From Capitulum mitella (lineage: Eukaryota > Arthropoda > Thecostraca > Pollicipedomorpha > Pollicipedidae), in contig CP099850.1 in assembly GCA_030062745.1 (NCBI GenBank), forward strand, positions 7,688,001 through 7,752,000: DNA of 64,000 nt. The letters are read 5' to 3'. Under the pieces are notes generated by a model that did not search any database, was not told where the DNA came from, and was given only the letters and a program-made list of their open reading frames with translations. A program made the position numbers and the translations under genes. Positions 11,320-22,935 of the stretch are shown here, piece by piece (position 1 is the first letter of the stretch; every line of letters starts with the position of its first letter).

Positions 11320-12017
11320 GAGTCGTTATATGGCGACGTTTTATTGTGATAGATGCACGTTTCCGGTACGGCATATTAATTTTTGTATTCGTTAATATCG
11401 GTGTGTTGTCTTTTTGAAAGACAATCCAAGAGTAAGGCCCCTGACCAAAATATAGGATTAAATTGTTTTTGTTTCTTGACTTCGAATATCATGAACTTAA
11501 TCCTACTTCTACATTACCCTAGAAAAAAAAACGTTTTTTTGTCTTTGTTAATTTCTCGTTAATTTATTTTGTTAATTTGTTAATTTCTCGTTTTTGTGTC
11601 TTTGTTAATCCTCGGCGACTAGAAAAACAACTAGGCTGACAATTTCATCTGAGCTGAAAAGGGTTTAGTATGCATGAGCTCTTATACTACGGTTGTATAA
11701 TGTTTGCGTCAATAACTGTCTATGTCACCAATTATGAGCATATTAGATTGATCGGAAACAGTTTTTCTATACAATACCAATGATTCGTGTGCGTAAACGC
11801 TTGCTTTTTAAAAAACATAAAGAGTTGCATTTAATGGACTATAATCACTCAGTAAGATCTAATTGGAATTAACAGACTGCAGCCGAACGCGGAACGGAAG
11901 ACTGTGACAAAGATAACACGTGTAAATGCATTAATCTGGAACAGAAATTCGAAAAAAGGTTTGCAAACACTATAGATTGCATGGGCTTTTATGGTTTCTT
12001 AGCAATGCAAGACTGCA
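11320..12017. other. unannotated spacer, AT-rich
   Basis: AT-rich DNA with runs of 'gttaattt' near 11540-11610. No coding or repeat call can be made beyond that. Confidence 0.4.
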
Positions 12018-12178
12018 CAGGCGCAGCCAAAAAGGGCTCGAGGGGCCCTGCCCCCCTCCCTGGCCCGAAATTTTTGTGAAAACCATTGCAAGTCGTCTTC
12101 CCAGCAGGCGGTTTTCGTTTGATTTCAGTTCACACTAAACTCCGCCCCCCCCCCAAGAAAATCCTGGTTGCGCCCCTG
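12018..12178 (-). mobile_element. ~160-bp hAT-like MITE
   Basis: Ends read CAGGCGCAGCCA at the left and, in reverse complement, CAGGGGCGCAACCAGGATTT at the right, a terminal style common in hAT-type elements. The interior is C/G-rich and shares 'aaaaccgcctgctgggaag' (reverse strand) with the copy at 15916-16075. The 8-bp flanks do not match cleanly, so the exact ends may be a few bases off. Confidence 0.6.
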
Positions 12179-13230
12179 CAGGACTGACATGCATTAAGTA
12201 AGCGAGCACCTGAATGAGGTAAACCAGTCAACGATAGTTAGGTTCGTCAAATTCTATACGACGAGGACAAAACTAATCCTAACTTCTTAAACTACAGAGG
12301 AGCGCTATGGGAGAACCGGGAGAAGTGGGACGCGAGAGGACCGGGACTGTGCCCTTTTCTCCCTCAAATTTCTTGAAAATACGAGCTGTTTTCCTACAAT
12401 AATATTGTTTTCATGCATGATCACACCGTCCAGGGCCTTCTTTTCCGGTAATACCGGCGGACCGGCAGATGGGTGGGACTCAGCAAAGTTTGTTTTTACA
12501 ACCTTGCAGTGAGTCAGCTCGAGTAAGTTTGCTTCATCTCTTTCAAGCTAGGTATTATTGGTCCATCCAGCAGGCTATGTGACGCTGCCTCATGTACCTT
12601 CCCATCTTGTAAATATCATCGTTTTTCTGGGGCCGATATGTTTGCCTAATCTGACGGTGGAGGGAGAGCTGAGAAACAGCATGGCCCACTTCTCCCTCCA
12701 GTGACCCGCTTCTCCCTGTGTGTCTCTGATCAAAGACGTTGATTTGTTTCACTTAGGGCCTGATCCGCCATGGGCGGCGACAAGGGGAGAGGCAGGAGAA
12801 CGACTGGGAGAAATTTAATGCTTAATTTCTCCCCAGCTCTGGGAGAAATTTAGCATTAACCCTATGACGTTGTATGAGAAGAATTGACTAAAAATAAGCC
12901 TGCTTTTTCCCCTCCCTCCACCCCACGGAGATCCCACAACTTCTGCCTCCCTCCCCCCGTCGACTCGGCTCCGAATGCTTAACATAGGAACGTATGGGCC
13001 CCCTGTATGGCCGATTTGTTTCCTAAATCAATATTCTCTCTCTCTCGTGCTGTCATGCTCATGCTAAAATCAATGCTCAAAACTCTCGTGACCGTAGTAC
13101 TGAAGTGCATTGCAAACATGACCAGAGCATGTACTCGTGGGCAAAGTTTCCCACGCACTTCTGATGGAGCTTGGGTTTTACTACTTAGTCCACTAAATCA
13201 TAACTTACCTTTCTTTCCGTATCTATCATT
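12179..13230. other. unannotated spacer with GGGAGAA motifs
   Basis: No coding feature. The segment 12300-12860 is rich in GGGAGAA/TTCTCCC motifs on both strands, ending in the small repeat listed separately. Confidence 0.4.
12804..12857. repeat. three alternating copies of a CTGGGAGAAATTTA motif (hairpin)
   Basis: A forward copy (12804-12821), a reverse-complement copy (about 12820-12836) and a second forward copy (about 12838-12857) follow each other, so the segment can form a short stem either way. Confidence 0.6.
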
Positions 13231-13234
13231 TTAA

Positions 13235-14302
13235 CCCTCTCCCGTGCAAGGGGGGCGGATTTTGCTCCCCCGGTTTTCCGCACTCCATTCCCGGACTTTT
13301 GAAAGCTGCTACACAAAACTTGGTGACTTCTCCTAAGCATTTTTTTTTCTACCTGTTGCGACAAAATTTGCAAAAAAATTACCTCATTCACACAGGCATG
13401 GTTCCAGGACACATGTCTGGGAGGCATGTTTGAGGAATATCGCGTTTTCTGCAGATTGCACACTTTGACGTGGTCATATACTATTTTGTTGTCCTTTGTT
13501 ATGCCACGGACAGTTCAAATGATCGAGAAATTTGTAACCTGCACATTTCCAAGGCTTTTTATGAAAAATGTTGGTTAGTGACGGATACAGGAACATGTAA
13601 AGTGGGTGTTTATATTTCCTCACTCCAAGAATTTTTGACCAGTTGTATGCATGAAACAAAGGTAACGTATGGCATAGAAATCTTTATCCTAATTTACGGA
13701 TATAATTCGCCTTTATATGCTGTCAAGGGCGTCTCCAAACATCGGTTTTAGAACGCATATTCCGTCTGATTTGCGGAATAAAACACAGCCATCACCATGT
13801 AGTTACTGACACCTCTTTTCCGGTACGGGGATCCACCTATGAGCATTTGTTCCATGTATATAATGCGCCATGCGACACAAATGGAAGTGTTTTCCGAACA
13901 CAAATAAACTCGCTAGACTCAAAAAAAAATATTGTGAAGTGAATTAACATTTCCAAAAAACGCGGAACCCTTTTTATGTGCCCTGGATATGCCTATGAAT
14001 GTTGGGTATGTGATGGGCATATGGATTATCGGTAGAATGTCATGAAGTAGAACAGAATCGGTCACAAAATGTGGCCAGGAAGCTCGTATGAGTAAACCTC
14101 TATCTAAACCTTCATATTATCTATCCTCTTTTTCGAAATTTTCAAAATTTCTTTCCTTAGAAATATCGGTCTCGCTACAGGCTATCGACCGCCGTTTTCC
14201 GCTAGAAAATCGGAGCAATAGTTTTCGAGATCGGAAGGAGGAACAAAGTACCCCCTTTCCCAGCACGGAATCGTACGTAGCGGGCAGAAACACGGAATAG
14301 TG
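13235..14302 (+). mobile_element. TTAA-flanked non-autonomous element, subfamily A, diverged copy
   Basis: Left flank TTAA (13231-13234) then CCCTCTCCCGTGCAAGGGGG. The right end is CACGGAATAGTG before a mutated TCAA. The order of blocks follows the 28507-29705 element: a G-run with GGCGGATT, 'acaaaacttggtgacttctcct', 'tgcgacaaaat', 'gggaggca', then near the right end 'cgaccgccgttttccgctagaaaatcgga'. About 1068 bp and non-coding. Clearly older than the 28.5 kb copy. Confidence 0.65.
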
Positions 14303-15915
14303 TCAAAGTCCTAAGGCAGTCCTGGTCTGTGTTGCCTTCTGCACCTTTTATATATGTAAGAAAAATAGAACGAACACATACCACCATAATCAAATTTTTG
14401 CTGCCGTTCGTGAAACGGTCGAAAATGAAAAATCGGTACGCAGGTGGCACAACAACATGGATTCTCCAAAAGTTCGTTAAGCCCCTGGGTATGGGAGTTA
14501 GCCCAAAACCCAGAAGGCAGACTGGGGGCACGCTATGACCACCCGAAGATATTCCCTGATGAGGAAGAGGCCATTACCGCTGAGTAATTTGTTGTCTCAT
14601 GTCTCCCACACAGGTCCTAATTCCCACCATGTCGTGTCCCATTTCTCCCCGACCTGTCCCGTGTCTCCTTTTTGGAATATATTTTCGCGCTTCCGAAAAA
14701 TTATACGGTATTTTTTCTTATCTTTCGAAAACCCAGCATCTGGAGAGTGATTTGGTCACGCTATCCAATGATATCTAAAAAGTTACGACTGCTTAATAAA
14801 GAAGCTCTGCCTGGGGTAGTGGGTGAAAGGAGACATTTGGTGTCCCACTGCTCCGGGTTCACCTCAACAAGTATATTGACTGGTGGATTCGAAGTAGTGT
14901 TAACATGGTCTGCGCGTTTGCAAATGTGCCAAATAAGCAAGGTTGGTGACCCCGGGGGATGGGGGGTCCGAACTCTCCCCATATTCAGGGATTTTAACAT
15001 TAGGTCTATGGCAATGGCTAGAAAGAAACTGTCTGAAGTCCTATGTGAGTCTCCTATAGTTTTCGGGAATTTCCATCCTATATAAATGAGTTTTTCAATG
15101 AATCCATTTGGCGACTGGCTTTTTGTGGTGTATCACTTGGTGACTGCATATGAAATATACTTTAACGCTAGTTTTATGTTACGGATGTTTAACGAAATAG
15201 GTGAAAACGTGTGGTGAAGTCAGACACAAAAAGAAAGCCGAAAATACCGGGAGCGGCATGTCGTGCACGGTGTTCAGAGAAGTAATAAAAACAGCGAGAC
15301 GGCGTGTAAGGGAAACAGTGCAGCCACAGAAAGTGTTCTGCTTGTTTGCCCATATTCAGGGCACCAGCGCCACCCCTGTCAATTTCCCTTCCCCCCGCGG
15401 TGTGCGCAGGCAAGAGCACCATGACGGGTCAGGTTTGAAAACAGGAATAGTTTCAAAGTGCAGAGGCACTTGCCGCTGCCGGGGACAGGACCTCGCGATA
15501 TTCAACGGTTAAATGGAAAATGCTTATTGCCAAGCTTGGGACTAGACTTGGTCCTAGGATTCTCCGAAAACGCAGTGCTATATTCTGATTCACGCTAGTC
15601 TCAAAGTTGCCCAAAGTGTTTTTACCATCCATTATTTTCTGGTTGCCTTGCCTTGGACCAAAGGCCAAATTCTGTTGGAACCAAGACAATGGTGAATTTT
15701 GTATACGACCATATCTGCTTCATTCCTGTTAAACCAATGTACTGGCCAGGCGATCCGTTAGTTGAAGGTTGCGGTAACAGGCTCTTGGCATTAAAAAAAA
15801 ATGAAGTGAGAATCCGTCTACACCCTGCAAAAGCCCACAAACCGATTACGTCTATTAAAAAGGCTCTTAACACTATTGCCGCACCCGTAGCGGTATGGTC
15901 TATTTCCATATGGGG
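14303..15915. other. unannotated spacer
   Basis: No gene recognised. Contains a short repeat (14935-15060) with an inverted relative at 51.5 kb. ORFs up to about 137 codons overlap on opposite strands and show no domain. Confidence 0.4.
14935..15060 (+). repeat. interspersed repeat fragment (~125 bp)
   Basis: Matches the reverse complement of about 51485-51605 with few differences, including 'attcagggattttaacat' and 'taggtctatggcaatg'. Family unknown. Confidence 0.65.
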
Positions 15916-16075
15916 CAGCGGCGCAGCCGCGATTTTCTTAAGGGGGCAAGTCATTGTAAACTGAAATCATACGAAAACCGCCTGCTGGGAAGACGATGTC
16001 CAATGGTTCTCAAAAAAAACGAGGGCCTAAAGGGTGGCTGGGCCTCCCGAGTACCCTCTCCCTTGGGCTGCTCAG
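15916..16075 (+). mobile_element. ~160-bp hAT-like MITE, second copy
   Basis: Same family as 12018-12178 but opposite orientation: 'CAGCGGCGCAGCC' start, 'GATTTTCTTAAGGGGG', 'aactgaaatca.acgaaaac', 'cgcctgctgggaagacga', and an end near 'GGGCTGCTCAG'. It abuts the TTAA element at 16076 and probably replaces that element's terminus. Confidence 0.6.
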
Positions 16076-17238
16076 GTGGGTGGCTCATTTGTTCGCTATC
16101 CCCTGAGATTTCAAGAACTACAGGCCCGACCTCATCGCAACAAAAGACGATCGATTCCTTCTGACAAGACCTGCATTTTTATTAAAAAAAAAACTTTTAA
16201 AAATCCTGCAAGGGATGGATACAGAGCGGTAAAAACGCCACTAAGTGAAGAATATTTTTAACTTGTTATAACGTCGTTGTTTGTAGACCGATTTTTATGT
16301 AATTGGCATGAATCAAGAGCTAATCGTTGGGACTTATCCCTTTGGTCCATATGTTTGGAATTCTGAGAAGATTCGTAGACGCCCTCAGGGCTTGGAAAGT
16401 GACAGGAATGTTTTTTTTGGAAACTTAATTAAAACAAACAATAGAAATATTATTTAGGTTTTACTTGTCATGTTTTACTTCAGAAATACAAATCGCACAA
16501 CACTGTGCATCATGTTTCCATAGGCTGCGCCAGGGACATAAAAAAGGAAACTGTCATTGTCGCACTTTCATCATGTCAATTACCACCACTACATTCACAA
16601 ATCTTGGACCTTAAATAAACTCAGATAGAATGGCGTTGCGTCAGTCAAATAGAATGGCGTTGGCTTCATTTCGTAGTGTATGGGGACGTTTTCAGTCATT
16701 TTCATTAACTACATTTATAAACGTCCTGTTCATGTCCGTGGTGACAAAGACTACTCGACTGAACATTTTAGGTCATAGCTCAGTGACCCCACCTGATATA
16801 ACCCTGAAACTTTAAAGACCAATATAGAACACTGGGCTAAATCACACATGTTCCGAATTTTAAGTTCGAAGAATTTGCCTGAATAATAGCTGCATAAAAC
16901 CAGATATTAACTTTTCATCTTGTTAAATGACCTAAGATCAACAAAAGTTTTTGTATTTGACGCAGTTATTTACCCGTAAACCGAAAAAGGTGTAAGTTTG
17001 ATCTTAAATGCTATTTCTGGTGCTCATTGTTTGCCTTCAGCAGTGCCAAACATGGGATGAAATACCTTCAAAAACTCGGCCTGGCTCTGCCCCTAGTGCA
17101 AAAATATGAAAACCTGGCATGATACATATAATGCATATATGGAAAAAGTCTCCAAGTTTCGTGAAGCTGCTTCAAAACCCCTGAAGACGGCAAAAAAGTT
17201 GAAGGGGCTTCGGAAACCTCCCGCCATATGGGAATAGA
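16076..17238 (-). mobile_element. TTAA-type non-autonomous element, subfamily A, inverted diverged copy
   Basis: Read on the minus strand it follows 28507-29705 block by block. Plus-strand landmarks are 'cctgagatttcaagaac' (compare reverse 1-515), 'catcgcaacaaaagacgatcgatt', 'gataca', 'ataacgtcgttgtttgtagacc', 'ctgcgccagggacataaaa', 'gcctggctctgcccct', and an end at 'GGGAATAGA' before TTGA (17239-17242). The left terminus is lost at the MITE. Non-coding. Confidence 0.65.
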
Positions 17239-17242
17239 TTGA

Positions 17243-17874
17243 GTATGCATTTGCGGCACCTAAGCCAAAAGGGCGCTTCGAGATAAGCATAAACCATTTA
17301 CTACATACATACGATTTGAAGGTCATCGCTCCGATGGTGCAAAGGTGCAGCACGTGCAGGTGAACCAGGTAACTCCTGGATTATTTTATTCGCATTCGGC
17401 GCGAAACGAGTACCACATCATTCCGAAGATGGAGATTACCCGAGTGAGCTTTTGCCATGACGCAGGTGAAGTCGGCGTCTGCCATTTCCCACCGCATCCG
17501 AGCTTTCTACTCGCCGTGCTCACCAGCGGTGTGTTCAGACGCCTTCCGTCGCTAGACCGGGACCGGGGTGAATGGGCATAACAGGAACCGGTTTGCTGGC
17601 GAACAGCTGGTCTCCAGCCATGTAAACCAGACGTTCCTGCTCGTCCACCACCAGTTCCGTTCGTGTGTTGAGTCTCGCGCAGCAGGTGCTCATTGCGAGA
17701 TCAGCCCGCTCCGTGGAAGCTTCTCAGGAACGGCCGTTCGTTCACGTAGTGCGAAGATATGCTCTGAGCTTAGACTTTGACAGTCTACCGAACAAATTCG
17801 ATCTTTCCGAATGAAGTGGCGGAAGAACCTGATAAAATATTCCTGCCTTGGGTGAATGCTTTTATTAACCCGCC
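17243..17874. other. unannotated spacer
   Basis: Moderately GC-rich with short overlapping ORFs on both strands. No recognisable feature. Confidence 0.4.
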
Positions 17875-17878
17875 GTCG

Positions 17879-19076
17879 ACGGGGGAGGGCAGTTGACCGC
17901 ACCTCTGAGGTTTTCTAAGATTGCGAGAGAACGAACGAACGCAGCGTCACGAAACTTGCGTACCTTTTGGTTGATTATTTTTACACCTTGTGTCGAAGTT
18001 TTCACCTTCGGCCAAGTCAGGTGTCCGACCTAGATTAGGTAAGTGGGCCTATGTCCAAAAAAGTTTAGCGCGCTGTAACTTTTATCGGAAAACATGATAC
18101 CGCAATATAACCTTCAGGGATTAGAGATCTTGCTGGACGCAACAAATCTGCTATCTCAGATTTTTCGGAATTCTCCGGGTCATTGACCTAAGATCATCCC
18201 CATTTTTCAAACATGTCGTTTTGCAGATTTGACGGGATTTTTTAAATAACATTTACAGTGTGGGGTGATATAGACATCAATTTGCGTCAATGGACAAAGT
18301 ATCAAGGACTTCCAGCCATTGATCTGAGGTCAGGTCAGGAATAACTGTTCTGAGCCGAAATGTACCGCCGCCAAAATCGGCCATGAATTACTCAGAAAGG
18401 GTTAAAAATGGCAGAAGTGGCTCGCACAGTTGCGAGTAATACCACCGGGTTCGAAAAGTTAAAAGAAATGCGCATTTGTGAAATAAACAAACCCTCTCGA
18501 ATAAATCTCCGCCAACGCGTAAATTGATAACTACTGGATTTTTCCAAAATTTAAGCATGGAAAATCGTGATGAGAACCACTAGCACAAGCAAATACCACA
18601 TGAAAAGGCATATGACACGAAAATAAAGAAACGCAAAAATATGTTCCCGTTAATTTCATAAAGCGTTCGGTTACGGCGTCGCCAGTAATCGGCGCGAAAA
18701 TCGCCGTGTGTTTAACTCAACGTTTCGGCATATGCATTAAGCAAATCGGAGGAATTAGACGCGTATTGGCATTTGCGGACTTCTACCTGTCCATTGGTGT
18801 CTTTACCTAGGCTTTATTAATCACTGACCTTGAGATCCGGGCCACTTCTCGGCTTCATGCAGTCGGCTGTGAGAAAACATGTGTAGGGCGCAAATGGTTT
18901 ACGTATTATGCAAAGCTAAAAATAAGGCCAGTCTCGAGCTGTACTTGTCACGAAGTTTCCAACGGTGTGCTTATTTTTATCGTGTGACCAGCCGTTCGTG
19001 ATTTAGTAGGGAGGGGGCGGTCAACCGCCCTCCACCCAGTCGGGGTGATCGGCGCCGACCGCCAGTCGTGAGCGGC
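17879..19076 (+). mobile_element. TTAA-flanked non-autonomous element, subfamily B, complete (1198 bp)
   Basis: Flanked by TTAA at 17875-17878 and 19077-19080. The ends are CCCGCCGTCGACGGGGG at the left and, in reverse complement, GCCGCTCACGACTGGCGG at the right. A subterminal GAGGGC(A/G)GTTGACCGC block occurs near both ends in inverted orientation. The interior holds several AGGTCA-type motifs (e.g. 'ctgaggtcaggtcagg' near 18330). No ORF. Its inverted partner is 9939-11140. Confidence 0.75.
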
Positions 19077-19080
19077 TTAA

Positions 19081-22000
19081 CGAAACATGGTGACCACAGT
19101 CGTGCCAGACACCTAGTATTTATTTTTTAGTACTCGGCGGAAATAGGCAATTTTTGCTGCGGTGCGTGTAATGTTACGATTTCAGTTACAATCATGGATC
19201 CCGGTCTTCGCTGCAAGTTTGAAGCAGATAATTCTGGTTCGTTTCGAGGCCAGCTTTCCAGCACCGGACATCATCATTTCCGGCTAACGCTGTGGCAACT
19301 TTTCCTGACACGAAGATAAATTCCCATCGCGTTGTGGACATGTTGCCCTTATCTGGTAAAGAATTGCTACTTATCTAGATAGCGGAAATCTGTATTCGTT
19401 GCACAGCAAGGGCTGCATTTGTTTGCCGGTGGCCTGCACAAAATTAATTGCAATGCGTCACATTTCTACGCCGTTTGAAATATGATCAATACATTATCAT
19501 TGCTTGTTCGTGCAGGGAAGCCATGGGTGTGTAAAGAGTTTTGCAGTGATATGACTTTTGTTTTTTTTTTGTCTTTTATGACCCTTGAATGAATTAGAAT
19601 GTACCCAACAAAAACGTTTTGTTTTTTCCGTGTTTCGACATCTGTACTACTACTTATATGTCCAGACAGCGTCTGACAAGCCGTACTTCCTTTGAACACC
19701 GTGGGCTATTATTTGGCTCGCAAGTTATGTAGCAGGCCTTCACCTGTTGGTCTCGTGACAGGTTCAATGCACCTGGGGATTATGGATAAAGAGTGGTATT
19801 CTTCACGCAGATGTGGCTCCTAATTCGTGGTTGATATCTGTCGCCGCCGAGAGACATAATTCCGGCATGTGTTTGCTTTTAGTGTCTGCCATGGAATGCG
19901 AATTTGTCAGGGTCATTTCGCGTCGCAGCCTCTCACGCCGGTTGTCGCGGGGGACGGCGAAATGTCGCCATTTTCCGGACTCGAAGCAGGGACCTTTCGG
20001 CCACAGGACAAGTATGGCAACCACCACGTTACGCCCTCCCCCCCCCCTGCAAGTTAGCATCTCACTATCCATTTTTAAAACCTTGTAGTTATTTGTTTGG
20101 AGACGAGAGGGCGAAAATGTCGCCAAATCTGAATGATTATACATGAGTTCTGTGGTGCTAAATGAATAGAAATCAGTTCACCTAGCGAACTTGAAAAAGC
20201 GTTGCCATATTCATCAGTGATTATTGCGGATAACTCGGTAATCCTCAAAGCAGCAGAGTTGGTCTCTGCCGACGGGACAAGCAGCACGGTCCCTGCCGAC
20301 AGCCGCAGACTCGGCCCCTGCCGACAGCGGCAGACTCGGTTCCTCATTACTCAGTCGCGGACCAGTGCCGGCTAATGTGCCCGTTCGGCCGGTGGACGGC
20401 CTTGACTTGACGGCAGCGCCGACGGTTCCGGCCGGGGGGAGGGGTGATCACCGCAGAGAGGGGGGTCGGGTACGGCTCGGTGCCGGTGCCCAGCCTTGCG
20501 CCTCGGGGGAGGGGAGGCTGAGATCGGACGTCATCTGGTGAAAACCGCATTGCCAGGTAAGCCGGCATCATTATGGTAATCATAGAGGGTTCCCATGCAT
20601 GCTGCTGCACCGTTTGGTGGTCAGCTCGGCAGCGGAGTTTCTGGGCACAAACAGCAACATCTCACGCTATAGCATCACGCCTCCGGACAGCACTGTCGAT
20701 CGGCGTTGTTGGCCTTATGACCTCCGCACGGCAGAAGCTTCCGATTCTGCTTTGATTAAAAGTGTAAGGAAGGTCTGTCAACCAAAAACAGTATAGTCAC
20801 GTGCCTGAGTACCTTTTGTTGTACTCTGCGCGCCATGAAAAATCGATGAGGCTTGTTATGTTCATAGGTGAATCCGTGCTGATGCTTCGACGACATTGGT
20901 CCCGTTGTGTCATGGCCGTGGTGGTGTTATCAGCATCATCAGAACATCCAGGTGACGGCCATTGCGGCGCGGTAAAAAAAAAACCCGAGAGCGGTCATTC
21001 GATGGAAAAGTCGAGACGAATTACGAAGGACGCAAAATGCGTAAGGCGGGGAGAATAGTGAGGGTTGCGGAAACGGATGAGAGAAAACTTGAAAGTTGTG
21101 AGGCAGCTTCATCTGGCCTCTGGGAAAACTGTAGATTACTGGAAAACCTGAAGGCAAAATTTTCTAGTCAACGCCGATGATTTTTTGCCAGTACGCTTAT
21201 TAGAATGAAATTATTTCCTGTAAGATGCCCTATGGGCGCATCACGAGCAAGGCCCGACTTCGTTGCCACTTGTATAAATACTTTCCCTCTATGCGTTTCA
21301 CCATAAAAATCCTCTGAACGTGGTGCGTAATGTCTCCTATTGCACGTGAATGGTGCTGTTCGACTGGGCGTTCTTCCTTCGAAGCGATACCATTTTGAGT
21401 CTTCCTGATCTTAGGTTGCCGTTATAGTTTGCTGGAACCTAAACCACTTTGAAAACAGTGACCATTTTTTTATGCAACGGCTGTCATTTATTGAGCCGTG
21501 TATGCGTCAGTAAACTTGACTGCGATTTTAGCCAGCGACTGCAGCCGGCGAGTGATTCGTTTTTGCAAAAATCCGCCTTAGGGCGTGCAGAACTTTGTAA
21601 AAAGATGGATTGCAGCCAAACTACAGTAAAACACTGTCGTACTGTATGTTGACATGGGGCACAAAAGAAACGGCTCCACGTCGGTGCAGTTTTTATGGGC
21701 AAGAACTTAAGCTTTTGTACGATATTAAATCGAATCGATAACAGGTCCGAGAATGGGTGAATGATCCCCTTTCAGGTGACGCGGCACCCGAGCTGTGGGC
21801 CAGAGGCGTTTGGCTGTCGGTACCAACGAAAGATGGTGCATGCAGTTAAATCGTGGTGGCTTTTTGAGCCGCTGCAGTCTCTGGATTGCCGGCACCATAC
21901 CCAGCCCTCGAAAACGTTCAGAAGCGACTTTTTCACGTTGCCATCGTCTAGGCTGGGCCCGTGCCGCGCACATTGGAACGTTCTGTTCGCCACGTGACTC

Positions 22001-22675
22001 CCCATTCAGTTCTCGTTCCAGCTTGACACGTTTCGAGCCGTTCCGAACGGTGGTTGCCGAGAAAACTCGCCGTAACTGAGGTGATGCTTTATGCTGTTGT
22101 GAAGCCTGCGGCTATCCTTCTGGGCGCAAATCTCCTTCGCAGTGCGCATGACGCGCCAACGACTGGTGGCAGTGTGACGAAAATTAGACATTGCACCGGT
22201 GGAACAAGAGTCGTTTCAAACGGTGTGCGACAAATGACAATCCGCCGACGTTTGGACCCTGGACCGAAGCAAAGATCAAAGATCGTATACCGATCTTCGA
22301 TACACGAAGATCGGTATATAAAAGTGGAAGCATTACACACGGAATGGCATCGCAAATGCTACTAATTACAATTCAAAGAATTGAGTTACCTTCTGGTAAA
22401 GATTTCGTTATTTTGCGCCCGGTAGTTGCGAACATATCATTTCCAGAAGACATCACGACTAGGTCGATTCGGGCCACTGAATTTGATTTTTTCTGCTAGT
22501 TTAAGCATGACTCACTCGGCCGTCGACCCGCTCGTAATTATATATGATGTAATTATATCTCATTTGTGGGAAAATAACATCATCAGTTTGGCACACCGTC
22601 TCTACACTCATGTCATGTCTGACGCATGGAACAGCGGTACCCGGAGATGCTATGCGGAAAACGTCCCGAGCCGCC
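19081..22675. other. unannotated spacer
   Basis: About 3.6 kb with no recognisable gene. A GC-rich stretch near 20240-20540 includes a short tandem 'cccctgccgacag(c)' repeat. ORFs here overlap one another on both strands and show no domains. Confidence 0.4.
22286..22318. repeat. 14-bp perfect inverted repeat
   Basis: Arms TATACCGATCTTCG (22286-22299) and its exact reverse complement (22305-22318) with a 5-nt loop. Confidence 0.7.
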
Positions 22676-22935
22676 AAAACGGGGCAAGACAGGACGGGAC
22701 AAGACAGGACTGGACTGAATGGAACAGGAGAGGATGGAACAGGGCAGGCCAGGTCAGGTTCAGGTCAGACCAGGCTGGGCCAGATTTGAGCAGGGTAGGA
22801 GCGGACAGGGCAGGACATGATAACACAGGAACCAATAGTTCAGGTCTAGTCAGGTCAGGTAAGGTCAGGTCAGGCCAGATCGGATCAGGTCGGCCATGTT
22901 TGAATAGGACGGGACAGGACAGAACAGCGTCCAAG
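22676..22935 (+). repeat. degenerate pentameric tandem repeat (GGACA / CAGGT type)
   Basis: About 260 bp made of variants of GGACA, GGAAC and CAGGT units in a 5-bp register. A long open frame (22426-23199) runs through it because the units contain few stops; I do not regard that as a gene. Confidence 0.7.

Noticed and set aside
12858-12870. another TTAACCC element end
   Set aside because: TTAACCCTATG is present but no subterminal G/C block or matching second end was found.
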